NCBI GenBank assembly: GCA_026119855.1
Contig: JAOWBW010001909.1
Span: 62,001-126,000 of the forward strand
Direction: 5' to 3'
From: Campanula takesimana
Lineage: Eukaryota; Streptophyta; Magnoliopsida; Asterales; Campanulaceae
Length of the DNA stretch: 64,000 nucleotides
Part shown: piece after piece, positions 1-10,835 of the stretch
Position numbering within the stretch: position 1 is the first letter of the stretch
Layout: every line of letters starts with the position of its first letter
Position numbers and translations under genes: made by a program
Notes under the pieces: model-generated
What the model was told of the DNA's origin: nothing
Databases searched by the model: none
The model's input: the letters and a program-made list of their open reading frames with translations, nothing else

Positions 1-2039
1 CCCTTCGCTTGTATCACTGTAATGACGTAGCCCAAAAGATTGTAGATTGCGAAGTCCCTTAAGATCTTTCGGTATGAAGCTTCAAATGTTGTTGGGGACA
101 TTGAAGTGAATTGCTTCTTGCCGAGGGAGCCTTTAAGACTTGACCGTAGCGAGAAAGGTCCATCCTTGATTGGGGGAACGAGTACGGGCACACATGACAA
201 GAGGGCTTTTTGACATCCCTTTTGAGAGACTTTGAGGATAGTCTCACACATCTTTCTCGAGCATAGCCCCTAGGGCTTATTGATTGTCAAATGAAGCAAA
301 AGAAGCCCTTGTTCTTGAGTCACATAGCCCCTAGGGCGTTACCATTTGTTGAGCAAAGCAAGAGTGACTCATCCTCGTGCGAGGGAACAAATATGAGAGG
401 ACATGGCAAGAGCTACTCCATTTCTCGGGAGCCTTTCGGCGTACTTTAGAAGCACATACATGCAGAAGCTTTGAAAACTGAGACACATGTTGTTGCTATT
501 TGCTGCCCAAGCTAATGGACTAGCTAGGGATTATTTGTGCAACCTCGTTCCCTTTTATGATGGGCTCGTTCTCGGATGGGTTTTGGTTACCACGGGCCTT
601 CTTTTCATGAACCAAAAAATGCACACTGCTGGAGAATGATGCCAATAACCCAAGACAACCTTTGATGGTGCCATATCTTGTCGAGCCTTTTGTAATCCCG
701 AATTTGACTCGGTGGGGAATTGATTTGTTATAGAGCTTGTGTAGTTGTCTTCCTTAGAGTCCGGAGATCTCCATTTCTCTTTCCCTTCTCTCTCTCTCTG
801 ACTCTCTCATTTTTTTATGACGCACCCTATTTTTTGCCTAGACCGCCCTTTCGGGTTTTCAATCTAGCGGGCATCTCTTTTGCGTCTTCATTTTTTTTTC
901 ATTTTTTTTTTACTCGATTAATGAGGAAGTGTGCATTGACTCTGGCTGAGGAGATAAGACATATGATTTTGTGGTGAAGACCTCTTGTCACTAAAGATGA
1001 GTGACATTGACTCGACTAGGGAAGTAGCCCCAAGTATTGACTTTGTATATTTATGTATTTGTTGAATGACTCACGAAGACAAGTAAGTCATTAAGAGAGA
1101 AAAGAAGGAAAACCTCAATTTGATTGCAAGAAATTGGGAGTATGCAGAGAGAATAGAAGTCCCTAGACTCGACAAGGAACGCGAAATGATTCCAAATCTA
1201 AGAAAGTTATTCAATCTTTTTGGTGATTAATTCATTGGCAAATGAATCGTACAAAGATGTCTTGACAAGTTCGAGATGAAGGCCGATCACCATAACGCGC
1301 TAGGGCTAAACATATCTTCTTTCTTGCATGAGACCGGACCCGAAGGTTGCCTACGTTCCTCCAGTGTAGAGGCTCAGGTCACCGTAGTTCTTGTGGATTC
1401 TCCATTCGTCGAGATGGAAAGGTTTCGTCGTGATTGTTGTCAATGTTGCTTCGTCCTTCGTTTGGTGGAATGATGTTGTTGTTGTACTTCTTTGATTGAG
1501 GGGGATTTTTTTTTTTTTTTTTGTGCTCTAACTTTTGCCTAGGTTGATTTGAGGATTTGAACCTAGCGAGCCTTTTTTTTTTTTTTTTAAATCCCCTTTT
1601 TGAAAACTTTGCTTGATTTCTCCATGGTTGTTGCTCCTTGATGTCTTGGCTTTTTCTTCGTCGTTGATGTCGTCGTCGATGTTTAGCCTCTAGGCGTTCA
1701 AGCGATAGCCTTCGTTCTAAAACGTGTTTAGACATTTTTTCATCATTTTACCAAGAATTAAATTGAACAACTTGGAGGAGTGTATGAGGACAAGAATGAC
1801 TTTTATTTGATAATAAGACCCGATATTGAACATGGGACGAGAGAAAACTTTAATGCACACTAAAGAGGACTTTGACTCTTTTTTTTATTCCTATTACTAG
1901 GTAGAGAAATAGAAACGGAGATTGTTGCTATAGTCCCCATTGTCGTTGTAGCCTTCCTTGCGGCATGATCTCTTGTTGAGACCCTATTTCAAATCTGAGC
2001 CCCTTCCTTGATGAATTCTTGCATGTTCTCACTCTCTAA
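1..2039 (-). other. A1 noncoding region downstream of gag
   Basis: No convincing gene is present. It has long T or A runs (for example 1508-1522, 1574-1588), a repeated block built on 'tagcccctaggg' near 265-340, and a CT-rich tract near 775-810. The equivalent stretch of A2 (59930-61956) is collinear with small indels and different homopolymer lengths. Short ORFs here are not conserved between the two copies. Confidence 0.6.
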
Positions 2040-2576
2040 CTATTGTTCTTCAACCACGGTAAACTCACCATTGTCAATCAAGTCTTGGATGATGTTGCGG
2101 ATGGAGAAGCAATCCTCGGTGAGGTGACCGCTGCATAGGTGATAGTCACACCACTTGTGGTGGGCATGGTTGCGACGCAATGGTTATGGTTGCTTGTACC
2201 CTTGGAGAGGAGAAATTTGTCCCTTTGCTTTGAGATCTTCATAGGCCTTGGTGACGGTCATACCTTGGAGGGGAGTGTAGACATGGTCGTTGGTAGAACC
2301 TTTGTGACCTTTGAGAGGCGAGCCACTTGAACATGCCTTACCGTTGACCTTTGTCTTGTTGTCGGTGAACTCCCGTAAACGGGCCTTAAGTTCGGACACT
2401 TTTTCCTTATGAATTCTCCTCTCGATATCAAGACGGTCTTGCCACAAATCATCCTTGCGGCGGGCATCCTCGACAAGTCTATCCATTTGTTCCCCCATGG
2501 CTCTTATTATGTTGAAGAGCCTTTCGTTGGACACGGAGATGTTCTCACCCTTGTTGTTGTTGCTGTTGGAAGCCAT
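2040..2576 (-). pseudogene. gag-like protein of A1, one in-frame stop
   Basis: The start chosen is the MASN methionine at 2576, which A2 shares; both frames stay open upstream through a conserved LSIGPMASN context. After an Asn-rich N-terminus comes a charged, probably coiled-coil stretch (MGEQMDRLVEDARRKDDLW and a VSELKARL repeat). A TAA at 2184-2186 follows GYKQP. The same frame then continues through the motif WCDYHLCSGHLTEDC, a Cys/His cluster typical of Tat/Ogre gag proteins, and IIQDLIDNGEF, to a TAG at 2040-2042. A2 reads through the position of the TAA, so this copy was broken by a point change. A structural gag role is inferred from the Cys/His motif and from its place behind the primer site. 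Confidence 0.65.
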
Positions 2577-3780
2577 TGGACCTATTGAGAGAACACGGCC
2601 GATCTTAGGTTGGCCCCACAAACATATTTTGAGTAAAATAATTAACCCACAAACAAAGGAAAAAGACTCAACCACATAAGAAAAATGACTCTTTTTTTTT
2701 ATTTATTTACAAAAGTCGGAAGGACGTGGTCCTTTTTGGGGTTTCTAGAAAAAATAGTGGAATCGTCACACTAGTATATAGACCTTCTCGCGGTCCCATA
2801 TACTCATTGGATTCCACCACGCTTGTGAATCCTACATGTGTCGGGATTAAACTAAATTAATGTAGTAAAGCATACATGCGGGGACGGATTTTTATTTTCG
2901 TCCATAATAACCACTTAGGGACGGAGTTTTATTTCGTCCAAAACAACGAGTGGCATGTATGATTTGAAGACATTAGTTTAGGGAAATCTCGGCACATGGA
3001 AACCGACTTGAGTCACGGAGTGTTAGACCCTAACTAGAATTGTGTGGTTTGTGCTCGGCTAAAGAGAGGCTTAAAGGTCACCCCCGGCATGTAGTCATGA
3101 ACTACACCACGGGCTGAGGTTTACCGCTTCGGAAGAGTCAAGGTCGAGTGGATCTTGAAACTTCCTAGGACGGGCCTCGACGGGTTTGGGGTTGGACTTG
3201 TGCGACTCGATAGTGAGCAGTTGATAAGAATTGTGCGCGTAGTGTGAGGTCTAACAAGTGACAAAATATATTTTTTTCAAAGGAAATAAAAAAAACAAAT
3301 AAGCACGTAATTTACAAATTTTGAATCACCCTTGTGACCGATAAAAATGAACAGGAAATAAAAGCTGTTCTGTGCAGGCCCGGTGCCCAAATACTGTCAA
3401 AACCGTCCATTCTGTTAACTGTTTTTGTTTCTGGGAAATGCCCAGAAGCACGCGCATTCAGACGCCTACTCGGGAGGCGCGCGCGTTAGACTGAGAGAAG
3501 TGGAGGCGCCCGCTTCTGGGCAGTACCTGCAAATCAGCGGGTTCAAGGGATTGCCTTGACCCTAAATTATAGAACTTTTTCCCCTGCAGTAAACGTTAGC
3601 ACAAAAACATGGAATTGAAGGACAAGATGGGAGGCGGGCGATTCTGGTAATTAGGGTCGGACGCGCACGCTTTAGGCCAAGAAGGCCAGAGGCGCGCGCT
3701 TCCCAGCCTTTTTACCAGAATGCCCAGAAAACAAAAATTAGAACACCAAAAGCAGAAAATGCAAGTTTAACCCTCTATAT
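2577..3780 (-). other. A1 leader between primer site and gag
   Basis: No gene. It contains paired GC-rich words (about 3440-3525 and 3660-3710, built on GGCGCGCGCG) and a block at 2880-2940 in which 'ggacggattttatttcgtcca' type words occur twice. The A2 counterpart (62569-63784) keeps both. Confidence 0.6.
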
Positions 3781-3797
3781 CCCCAGCAAAGTCGCCA
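3781..3797 (-). promoter_or_regulatory. Primer-binding site of A1
   Basis: On the minus strand this reads TGGCGACTTTGCTGGGG, one base from the LTR end. Elements G (TGGCGACTCTGCTGGGG) and A2 (TGGCGACTCCGCTGGGG) have nearly the same site in the same place. As I recall, this class of site is assigned to tRNA-Arg in Ogre/Tat elements; I could not check that here. Confidence 0.7.
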
Positions 3798-3798
3798 C

Positions 3799-5066
3799 TG
3801 TAGATACCCCGGGGAACCACGACTTGGCTAGAGCGCGTGAATTACCTAAGATGTCTACTTGATTTTAAGAGTCGCCACCTATGTTTTAGAGGAACATAAG
3901 AAAAACCTAAAAAGAGCCAATTTTATATACAAAATCAGAGATTCGGGAAAAGATGGGTTCGGGGGTTAGGTGATGGAGTGGGAAGTACTTAAACACCCAC
4001 TCCGCCTCGCTTACGCGGGTCTTGCTACTTTTGGTGTTCTAATGCTAAATGTCGTTCAATTTAATGATAAGAGAAATGTGCTAACAATTATAATGAAAAG
4101 AAAGGGGAAATTTATAGAGGAAAAATAAAGGAGAATTGCTTATTTATTGATTTATAGTAAAGATTATATGTCGAATTATCGCTAGGTAATTACATTAAGA
4201 AATGAGAATGTAAATTAAAGTGGAATTAAAATATTGGGATGTAACCTTGACCAAACTTCAATAGTGAAGTGGCCTTTTGGTTGTATCCTTTTTTATGGAG
4301 ATTGCATACATTGACTAGACATGAATAAAATAAGAAGAAGAAAAAGGGAAGTTGTACCTTAAGAAGAAGGGTTTTAAACCTTGACTTGAAGATGGTGTTG
4401 TTGTAGAAAAAATGTTGTGCAACACTTTGTGTAGAGTCTTGTTGTTAAGAACTCTTGTTGGGAGAATTTGTGTATAGTGTAGTTTGTGAATCAAAGTTGA
4501 GGTCCCTTTCCAAGGTAGGAGATGATGGTTAAATTAGGAGGGAAAGGTTGGAGGGAAATTGGTCAATCCATGTGAAATGGAATTGACTAATCAAGAAAAA
4601 GATAAATAAAAGAATTAATGAAAGAAATAAAAGAAAATCAAATAATAATAAAATGAAATATTTTGTTTGTATGGAGAATGGCTAGAATAAAGGATTTGTG
4701 AGTTATGAAATAAGGGGGAATGAATGTGGATGTAAAAAGGAGGTGTTTGTGATCAAGAAGAGATTTTCTAAATAAGAAAAGGGAGGGAAAAATGGTGCTA
4801 TCCGTTACTGCCAAAGTGGGAAGCGAGCGGGTCCGGCCTATTGGACCAAACGTGCGCGCGCCCCATGACTATTACGGGAGGCGCCCGCGGGTGAGAATAA
4901 CAGAATGACAGAATGACCCTAAAAGTTAACTCTGTTATGCAGTTTAGTCCAAAACTAACAGAATCAGTTAGGAACTTAACGGAAGTAACATAAATTAACA
5001 AAAACATGTTAAATAAAAATACTATGTATGCAATCGGGGTGAGAGGTCCAAAGCGGGGTGTCTACA
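3799..5066 (-). repeat. 5' LTR of A1
   Basis: 1268 bp, bounded by TGTAGATACC on the left and GTGTCTACA on the right (plus-strand reading). It is homologous along its length to the A2 LTR at 56385-57682. A GC-rich pair of words lies at about 4823-4890, in the early part of the LTR when read on the minus strand. Orientation follows from the primer site on its left. Confidence 0.85.
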
Positions 5067-5304
5067 CAAGGCGTATGGCGCGAGCCTTGAATCAACAATG
5101 TGGTTTTTCCTTGAATCTTGATATCTTTGCCCTATTCCTAAGCCAAGTCTATTCATATGGACTACCTAAAAAATGAAGTATAAATAGTTCTTACATATGG
5201 GTCTAAAGTCTATGAAATAAAACTTAGGTGATGGATCAATCAAATCTAATCAATCCTATACATTGAATACTGAGATATAAGTGGGCATACCCAATAGGTA
5301 CACA
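5067..5304 (-). repeat. Fragment of a SIRE-like LTR
   Basis: Read on the minus strand this resembles the start of the C LTR (28151 leftward) and, more distantly, of the J LTR (44908 onward). They share TTGGGTATGC followed by a 'cttaca...gggtc.taaagtc' block. A1 cuts it at 5066. Its outer end abuts the copia ORF F directly, at the codon after the motif TPSMN, so a copia element was cut here or rearranged. Confidence 0.5.
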
Positions 5305-6288
5305 ATTCATGCTAGGCGTACCCAGCATAGTATAGTGCGGGACAATCCCACACTCTTCAAGATAGCGAGCAAAAGGACCCGGACGCCGTTCCCCCGAACC
5401 GTCATTCTGACCGTAGTATTCACCACCACGATCGGATCTAACGTTCTTAATAGTCTTTCCAAGTTGATTTTCAACTTCAGCTTTAAAAGACTTGAAAAAG
5501 TCCAATGACTGAGACTTTTCATGAAGTAAATAAATGTACCCATAACGAGAGTAGTCCTCTATGAACGTAATAAAATATTGTTGACCATTCCATGAAGGGG
5601 TAGTGAATGGCCCACAAATATCCATATGAATTAGTTCTAAGACGCTTGATGCTCTCGAGGATACTTTTCTTTTAGTGTTTGTAAATTTTCCTTTAAGGCA
5701 TTCAATGCAAAAGTCTTTTTCCGGAATATCAAGCTTGTTTAAGATTCCCTCTGACACAAGCATATCAATTCTCCTTGTGGAGATATGACCCAAACGCCTA
5801 TGTCATAAGGTATAAGAATTTTCACTTGATAACTTTCGCTTTCTACTTTTGGTTTCATTATTATGGGACTCATTTATTGTTTGAATAGTGTCAAGCAAAT
5901 AAAGATTATCATTAATTGACAAAGTACTTGTACCAACAACTTTGGAATTAAAATAAAGATCACATTTATTATTACCAAACGAACAAGAATAACCTTCCTT
6001 GTCCAATATTGTGATAGATATTAAATTCCGTCTAAATGATGGTACAATAAATGTATTATTTAATACAAAATAATAGCCAGTACTTAACAATAACCTAAAG
6101 GTCCCTATGCCTATTACTTCAACCGGATTCCCAGCTCCCATATAGATGTATCTCTCATCTTCACTGGGTTTTCGGTAATTCAGGCAACCCTGCATAGACA
6201 TACTTATGTGAGTTGTTGCACCAGAATCCAACCACCATATATATGTAGGAATTGAAACCAAATTAGCCTCAGTACATAGCATTTGCAT
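5305..6288 (-). pseudogene. F: Ty1-copia protease and integrase fragment
   Basis: One frame with a single stop. The right part has the aspartic protease motif WWLDSGATTHIS. The left part has the GAG-pre-integrase motif HRRLGHIS, then the integrase core with HMDICGPF (first catalytic Asp), a YFITFIEDYSRYGY stretch and SDRGGEYYG (second catalytic Asp). The protein ends abruptly at GTPSMN, before the catalytic Glu, where an LTR fragment begins. The TGA at 5803-5805 replaces the Trp expected before HRRLGH. There is no gag upstream and no RT downstream. The closest relative in the window is D, whose RT-RNase H looks like the same lineage but lies on the upstream side. Confidence 0.85.
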
Positions 6289-6928
6289 TAGCCCCAGTTT
6301 TCGATCGCAGAAAGCCCCAGTTTATCTTCGTGATGAGGATTCAGATGTCAACAGCTGAAGCCCCAGTTTTTCACCGCGGAAGCCCCAGTGTGTCTTAATG
6401 GAAGATCTTTAGACGTCGGTCGTCGAAGCCCTAGTATTTCAATGCGTTACTGCCAAGGACTCAACTGTTTAGAAGAGCGGTCCTATCCATTCAATAATCA
6501 TTTATATGACTCAGGAGCGGGAACCTTTGACATCGCTCACGGTTGTTTAACTTGATCTTTGTTATAAAGTCTCGCTTGCGAGGGACGTGACTTCTTTGAG
6601 GAGTTGTCCATGCCACTTAACGCATATCCATGTGATTCTCGGAGCAGATCTCGAGTGTAGTGATTCGGGATTTTGACTGGAAAATTGTTCTAATGTCCTA
6701 CTTGTGGAGGACTTAAATGTTCTCGAGAATTTTCACTGAGTTTGACTTTTCATTGCCAGGGTTTCAAAGAAGCCCCATTGTTATCGGGAAGTAAGCTTCA
6801 CAGTCAATGTTCTTTTGATGGGGACCGAACTGCTTTGAGGAGTTGTCCCAAACCTGGAATTCTCTTGGATGGGGAGAATAGGAACGAAAAAAGAAAAAAA
6901 AAAAAAGAAAATAGAAAGAGTGGATGTA
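6289..6928. other. G internal noncoding DNA left of the plastid insert
   Basis: No gene. The word AGCCCCAG recurs between 6292 and 6440, as it does to the right of the plastid insert (about 9452-9470), which is why I assign both sides to one element. A purine run occupies about 6886-6920. The last 49 bases hold one copy of the duplicated sequence that flanks the plastid insert. Confidence 0.5.
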
Positions 6929-7232
6929 ATTGCACTAGAAAAATCGAGATCTTTGTGTAGTTGTTTTTCGTACTTGAAAACACTGGGTTGAAATATCTAT
7001 GGATATTGCGACAAGAAACATTTTATTCAAGGATTACGTTATTACTCAACAAAGAAAAATTCAAATTCTTAAAAGATAAGATCAATTCAGAAGCACTTTT
7101 TTGATTATAAATATAGCAGACAGAATTCCATTGTCTAATTGGGGACCTTACGATAGATTTTGCCTCTATCTATCAAAGATATCCAAATAAATAATAGCGA
7201 ACGGGTCCTTAGATTTATTTGTGACCTTCGAG

Positions 7233-7267
7233 GAGCCGTATGAGATGAAAATCTCATGTACGGTTTT
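7233..7267 (+). ncRNA. Group II intron domain V (ndhA intron 3' end)
   Basis: The sequence GAGCCGTATGAGATGAAA followed by ATCTCATGTACGG forms the short hairpin typical of domain V of a plastid group II intron. It lies about 50 bases before the start of ndhA exon 2, as expected. The 5' part of the intron and exon 1 are absent. It is a relic with no function expected in the nucleus. Confidence 0.8.
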
Positions 7268-7316
7268 GTAATAGCGATGGGAACAGTGATGTTCTCATCA
7301 ACTACGATTATCTAAC

Positions 7317-7847
7317 AGTTCAGGTACAGTTGATATAGTTGAAGCACAGTCAAAACATGGTTTTTGGGGATGGAATTTGTGGTGTCAACCTATAGGCTTT
7401 CTCGTTTTTCTCATTTCTTCCCTAGCCGAGTGTGAGAGATTACCTTTTGATTTACCAGAAGCAGAAGAAGAATTAGTAGCAGGTTATCAAACCGAATATT
7501 CGGGTATCAAATTTGGTTTATTTTACGTTGCTTCGTATCTAAATCTACTAGTTTCTTCATTATTTGTAACAGTTCTTTACTTGGGGGGTTGGAATCTTTC
7601 TATTCCGCACATATCCGTTCCCAGGCTTTTGGAAATCAAAAAAGCGGGTAGAGTCTTTGTAACACTAATTGGTATCTTTATTACATTAGCGAAAACTTAT
7701 TTGTTCTTGTTCATTCCTATCACAACAAGATGGACTTTACCGAGGCTGAGAATGGACCAACTATTAAATCTTGGATGGAAATTTCTTTTACCTATTTCTC
7801 TAGGTAATCTATTATTAACAACTTCTTCCCAACTTCTTTCATTGTAA
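7317..7847 (+). pseudogene. ndhA: ndhA exon 2 (plastid NDH subunit A), nuclear copy
   Basis: In plastids this encodes a membrane subunit of the NADH dehydrogenase-like complex of thylakoids. The exon opens after TATCTAAC at the intron end and reads SSGTVDIVEAQSKHGFWGW, then the conserved block ECERLPFDLPEAEEELVAGY, several hydrophobic helices and the C-terminus SSQLLSL with a TAA. Length, about 177 codons, is near that usual for the exon. No stop or frameshift is seen. At GWNLWCQPIGF a Cys sits where I expect Arg (CGT to TGT), and the PHISVPRLLEIKKAG region departs from the usual sequence. Without exon 1 it cannot make the protein. Confidence 0.93.
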
Positions 7848-7929
7848 AAGAATACGATATTCTATATTCATGACTTGGCCCAAACAAGAGAAAGAAACAA
7901 GCATCCAATTTTTTATAGATATTCACGAT

Positions 7930-8286
7930 ATGTTCCCTATGGTAACTGAGTTCATGAATTATGGTCATCAAACAGTACGAGCCGCAAGGTACATTGGTCA
8001 AGGTTTCATGATTACCTTATCACACGCGAATCGTTTACCTGTAACTATTCAAAAGAAACGCTTACTTAATTACAGTATTGATTTCGGAATCTGTATATTT
8101 TGTGGTAATTGCGTTGAGTATTGTCCAACAAATTGTTTATCGATGACTGAAGAATATGAACTTTCTACGTATGATCGTCACCAATTGAATTATAATCAAA
8201 TTGCTTTGGGTCGGTTACCAATGTCAGTAATTGACGATCATACAATTCGAACCATTTTGAATTTCGGGCCAATTCAAAATGTTTGA
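7930..8286 (+). pseudogene. ndhI: ndhI (plastid NDH subunit I) with internal deletion
   Basis: In plastids NdhI carries two 4Fe-4S clusters that pass electrons within the NDH complex. The start MFPMVTEFMNYG is at 7930; an in-frame ATG at 7870 is probably spurious. After HANRLPVTIQ the frame jumps straight to KKRLLNYSIDFG. About 49 codons are missing, including the first cysteine cluster, while the second (CIFCGNCVEYCPTNC) remains. The deletion keeps the frame. The surviving junction reads 'actattcaaaagaaacgc'; from memory of the plastid gene, ATTC lies at both ends of the lost block. The encoded product is about 118 residues against about 167 in typical plants. Confidence 0.93.
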
Positions 8287-8471
8287 TTAATTCAAAATGG
8301 TTGAGTAATTCAAAATGGTTGATTTAAGAGCACGTCCCAATTAATAACACTCAGTTTGATCTAAAAGAATGGGATTTTTTCTTGGTGAATAACTCAAAAT
8401 CCAAACTAGTGATTAGTTGGCGAAGATCCTAGGTTCATTTGGATTCAAAATCCATTTCCATATTATATATA

Positions 8472-8503
8472 TCTAGAATATTTCTATATAGAAATATTCT
8501 AGA
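8472..8503. repeat. Perfect 32-bp palindrome in the ndhI-ndhG spacer
   Basis: The arm TCTAGAATATTTCTAT is followed at once by its exact reverse complement, with no loop. The rest of the 437-bp spacer (8287-8723) is AT-rich with no gene, apart from 'ttcaaaatg(g)tt' words repeated near 8273-8325. Plastid spacers often carry such hairpins. Confidence 0.85.
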
Positions 8504-8723
8504 TCTATAGTAAGGATTTCAAAATAGTCAAAATAGATAGGCTCAAACTACTCTTTCGGAGAAAGAAGCAAATTGAGCCAATAACTATATCGACATCAAT
8601 TCACATACATGAAAATGGAATTCAATTCATAATTCAGAACTATCAGAGTGACTTCTTTTTTCCTGGACAGGTCAATAAAGTTATGAAAGATTTCAATTTC
8701 TTTATCTCTTTTTTTTATATATA

Positions 8724-9254
8724 ATGGATTTACCTGGACCAATACATGATTTTCTTTTAGTCTTTCTGGGATTAGTTCTTATATTAGGGGGTCTGGCAGT
8801 GGTATTACTTCCCAATCCAATTTTTTCTGCCTTTTCGTTGGGATTAGTTCTTGTTTGTATATCCTTATTATATATTCTATCGAACTCTCATTTTCTAGCT
8901 GCTGCGCAGCTCCTTATTTACGTAGGAGCCATAAATGTTTTAATCATTTTTGCTGTCATGTTCCTGAATGGTTCAGAATATTACAAAGATTTGAATCCTT
9001 GGACCGTTGGAGATGGGGTTACTTCGGTGGTTTGTACAAGTCTTTTTGCTTCACTAATTACTACTATTCCAGATACGTCATGGTACGGGATTATTTGGAC
9101 TACAAAATCAAACCAAATTATAGAGCAAGATTTGATAAATAATAGTCAAGAAATTGGGATTCATTTATCAACAGATTTTTTGATTCCATTTGAACTCATT
9201 TCAATAATTCTTTTAGTTGCGTTAATAGGCGCAATTGCTGTAGCTCGTCAATAA
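8724..9254 (+). pseudogene. ndhG: ndhG (plastid NDH subunit G), full-length nuclear copy
   Basis: The frame is open for 176 codons, the full length of plastid NdhG, from MDLPGPIHDF to AIAVARQ. It has the expected series of hydrophobic helices, including AAQLLIYVGAINVLIIFAVM. In plastids the product is a membrane subunit of the NDH complex. It is placed here as a pseudogene because it is a nuclear copy of a plastid gene without a transit peptide or nuclear promoter. The lack of any damage suggests a young insertion. Confidence 0.9.
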
Positions 9255-9377
9255 TCACTTTTTAGAGAATCAAAATCAAACTGTATTCTGGACTATCACA
9301 TTCATTTCCTTTCTATTCTATTTGAATTCATGTATAAAAAAATGATTGACTTTATTAGGAACGAAAGAGTGGATGTA

Positions 9378-10835
9378 CACATTTGTTATTCCGAACAAAC
9401 CATGCTCGACCGTTATGAATTCAACGCTTTCATTCGAAGCAAGCCCTAGATTGATATATAAAGCCCCAGATTAGGTCTTTTCATTTGAGTATCTGTCTAC
9501 TTGAGGTTGTGCACTTTAGAGACTTTCATTTGTTTGTCTCTCTTTGCTGTGACAGATTTAGGAATTGGCAGGGGAAGGCACGAGGCCAGTATTTTGGGAA
9601 GGCAAAGGAAAATCTCGTAAGATCTTCGACATTGTGTTTGTGCAGAAAGAATTGACGGAAGCACGAGGGTAAGGGGAAGCCCTTAGACTCGAGGAAATTG
9701 CTCACAATTTGAAGTCAATGACTCAAGACTAGAATTCACGTTAATGGTCTAGTACTTCAAAATCAAATGGATTTTCGCAATCAAATTAATTTCAACTTTA
9801 GAAAAGCAGGTAATTCATTTGGACTCAAATTAGACCGCGACAGATCGAGATGAGAACACCATTTGAATAATCGTCGTAGTTAGAGTCGCTTGTTGACCTC
9901 GTGGGCGGGAGGTCCTCGTTGTCGTTGTCGTCTCTGGAGGCTGTCTGACTTTTGGTCTCTAACCTCTAAAATTGAGAGGTTGGTTTGTTAAGGGAAAATG
10001 TATAACTCTCGAAATTTCTGGGGCAAGGGTTTTTAACCTCTCAGTGTAAGAGGCCGGTTAAGAGCATGAGGTCTTTGGCGAGGATCAAATTAATTTCAAC
10101 TATAGAGAGATTTTTTTTTTACGCGCCCATTCTTTTGCTTAAAGCCTCCCTTTCGGGTTTTCGACTTCAGCGGGCCACTCTTTTGCGGTTTTTTTTTTTT
10201 TCAGAAAGGGGAAAAGATGAAGGGAAAATAAAAATTGTGCAAAGTACACATTTAGGACATATGGATGTTTAGACGAGGTGTATGATTGCAGAAACAAAAA
10301 CTTTCGGTCTTCAGCCTTTGACTAGCCGCCTCAAATCTGCGGCGAGTTGTCTTTCGGAGCCTCGGTTGATTGATCGTCTTTGTTGACTCCGTCGATCGCC
10401 TTTGTTGATTTCTTTGATCGCCTTCGCGGACTTAGTTCTCAACTCGATTAATCGCAGTCTAAGATTAGTCCATTTTCATATTTAGCTCTTAATAAATTGA
10501 CTTTAAAAAGATGAGCGATTAAGAAGCACTTAATTATAAGTCAAATTCATTAACTGAAAACTTTTATTATAAGATAAGCAAGAAATTAAAAGTAGTACAA
10601 AAGATGACACGCAAGTTTGATTTGGAAGACAAAAGAAGTGTGAGCACACTTTAAGAACGGGCCCGAAAGCAAAAGGGATTAGAGTTGAGCGGTGTGCCCT
10701 ATTCACAGCAAAAGAAAACTATCCCATCGGGTTGTTGAATTGTCATTAGCGCAAAGTGTCATAGATCCTCGTGTCGGCAGGCTGCGGTCATCGTAGCAAA
10801 AAAGGGGAACATTTTCTTCGGGGGTCGAGGAGCCC
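9378..10835. other. G internal noncoding DNA right of the plastid insert
   Basis: No gene is supported. The words AAGCCCTAG and AAGCCCCAG near 9440-9470 match the left side of the insert. A segment at 10130-10180 (an 'ctttcgggttttcga' block with T runs) resembles 838-862 of A1 and 60807-60842 of A2, linking the G and A families. 10300-10440 has short repeats of 'gatcg.ctt.g'. Confidence 0.5.

Larger units (their letters stand above)
1..5066 (-). mobile_element. A1: gag-only Tat/Ogre-like LTR element, 5' half
   Basis: Read on the minus strand this holds a 5' LTR (5066 to 3799), a primer site (3797 to 3781), a leader, a gag-like ORF (about 2576 to 2040) and noncoding sequence running off the window start. 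The same order and sequence recur in A2, where 59930-64000 matches 1 to about 4000 closely. No protease, RT or integrase is visible in either copy, so the family looks non-autonomous and would depend on a relative's enzymes. The LTR ends are TGTAGATACC and GGTGTCTACA. The 3' LTR lies outside the window. Confidence 0.8.
6929..9356 (+). other. Nuclear insert of plastid DNA (ndhA-ndhI-ndhG)
   Basis: About 2.4 kb in plastid gene order and orientation: 3' end of the ndhA intron, ndhA exon 2, ndhI, ndhG and part of the spacer toward ndhE. It lies wholly inside retroelement DNA, so it is a nuclear copy and not plastome. ndhG is fully open and ndhA exon 2 has no stop, which suggests a fairly recent transfer; ndhI has lost a central block. 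The exact ends are uncertain: I place them at a 21-bp direct repeat (6880-6928 with an internal expansion, and 9357-9377). Confidence 0.9.

Noticed and set aside
720..977. Plus-strand ORF of 85 codons, with a parallel at 60500-60910
   Set aside because: The two copies are out of frame with each other and run through CT and T tracts; no motif is visible.
7317..9254. Functional ndhA, ndhI and ndhG genes
   Set aside because: They sit inside nuclear retroelement DNA, ndhA lacks exon 1, ndhI has lost a cluster, and no nuclear promoter or transit peptide is present.
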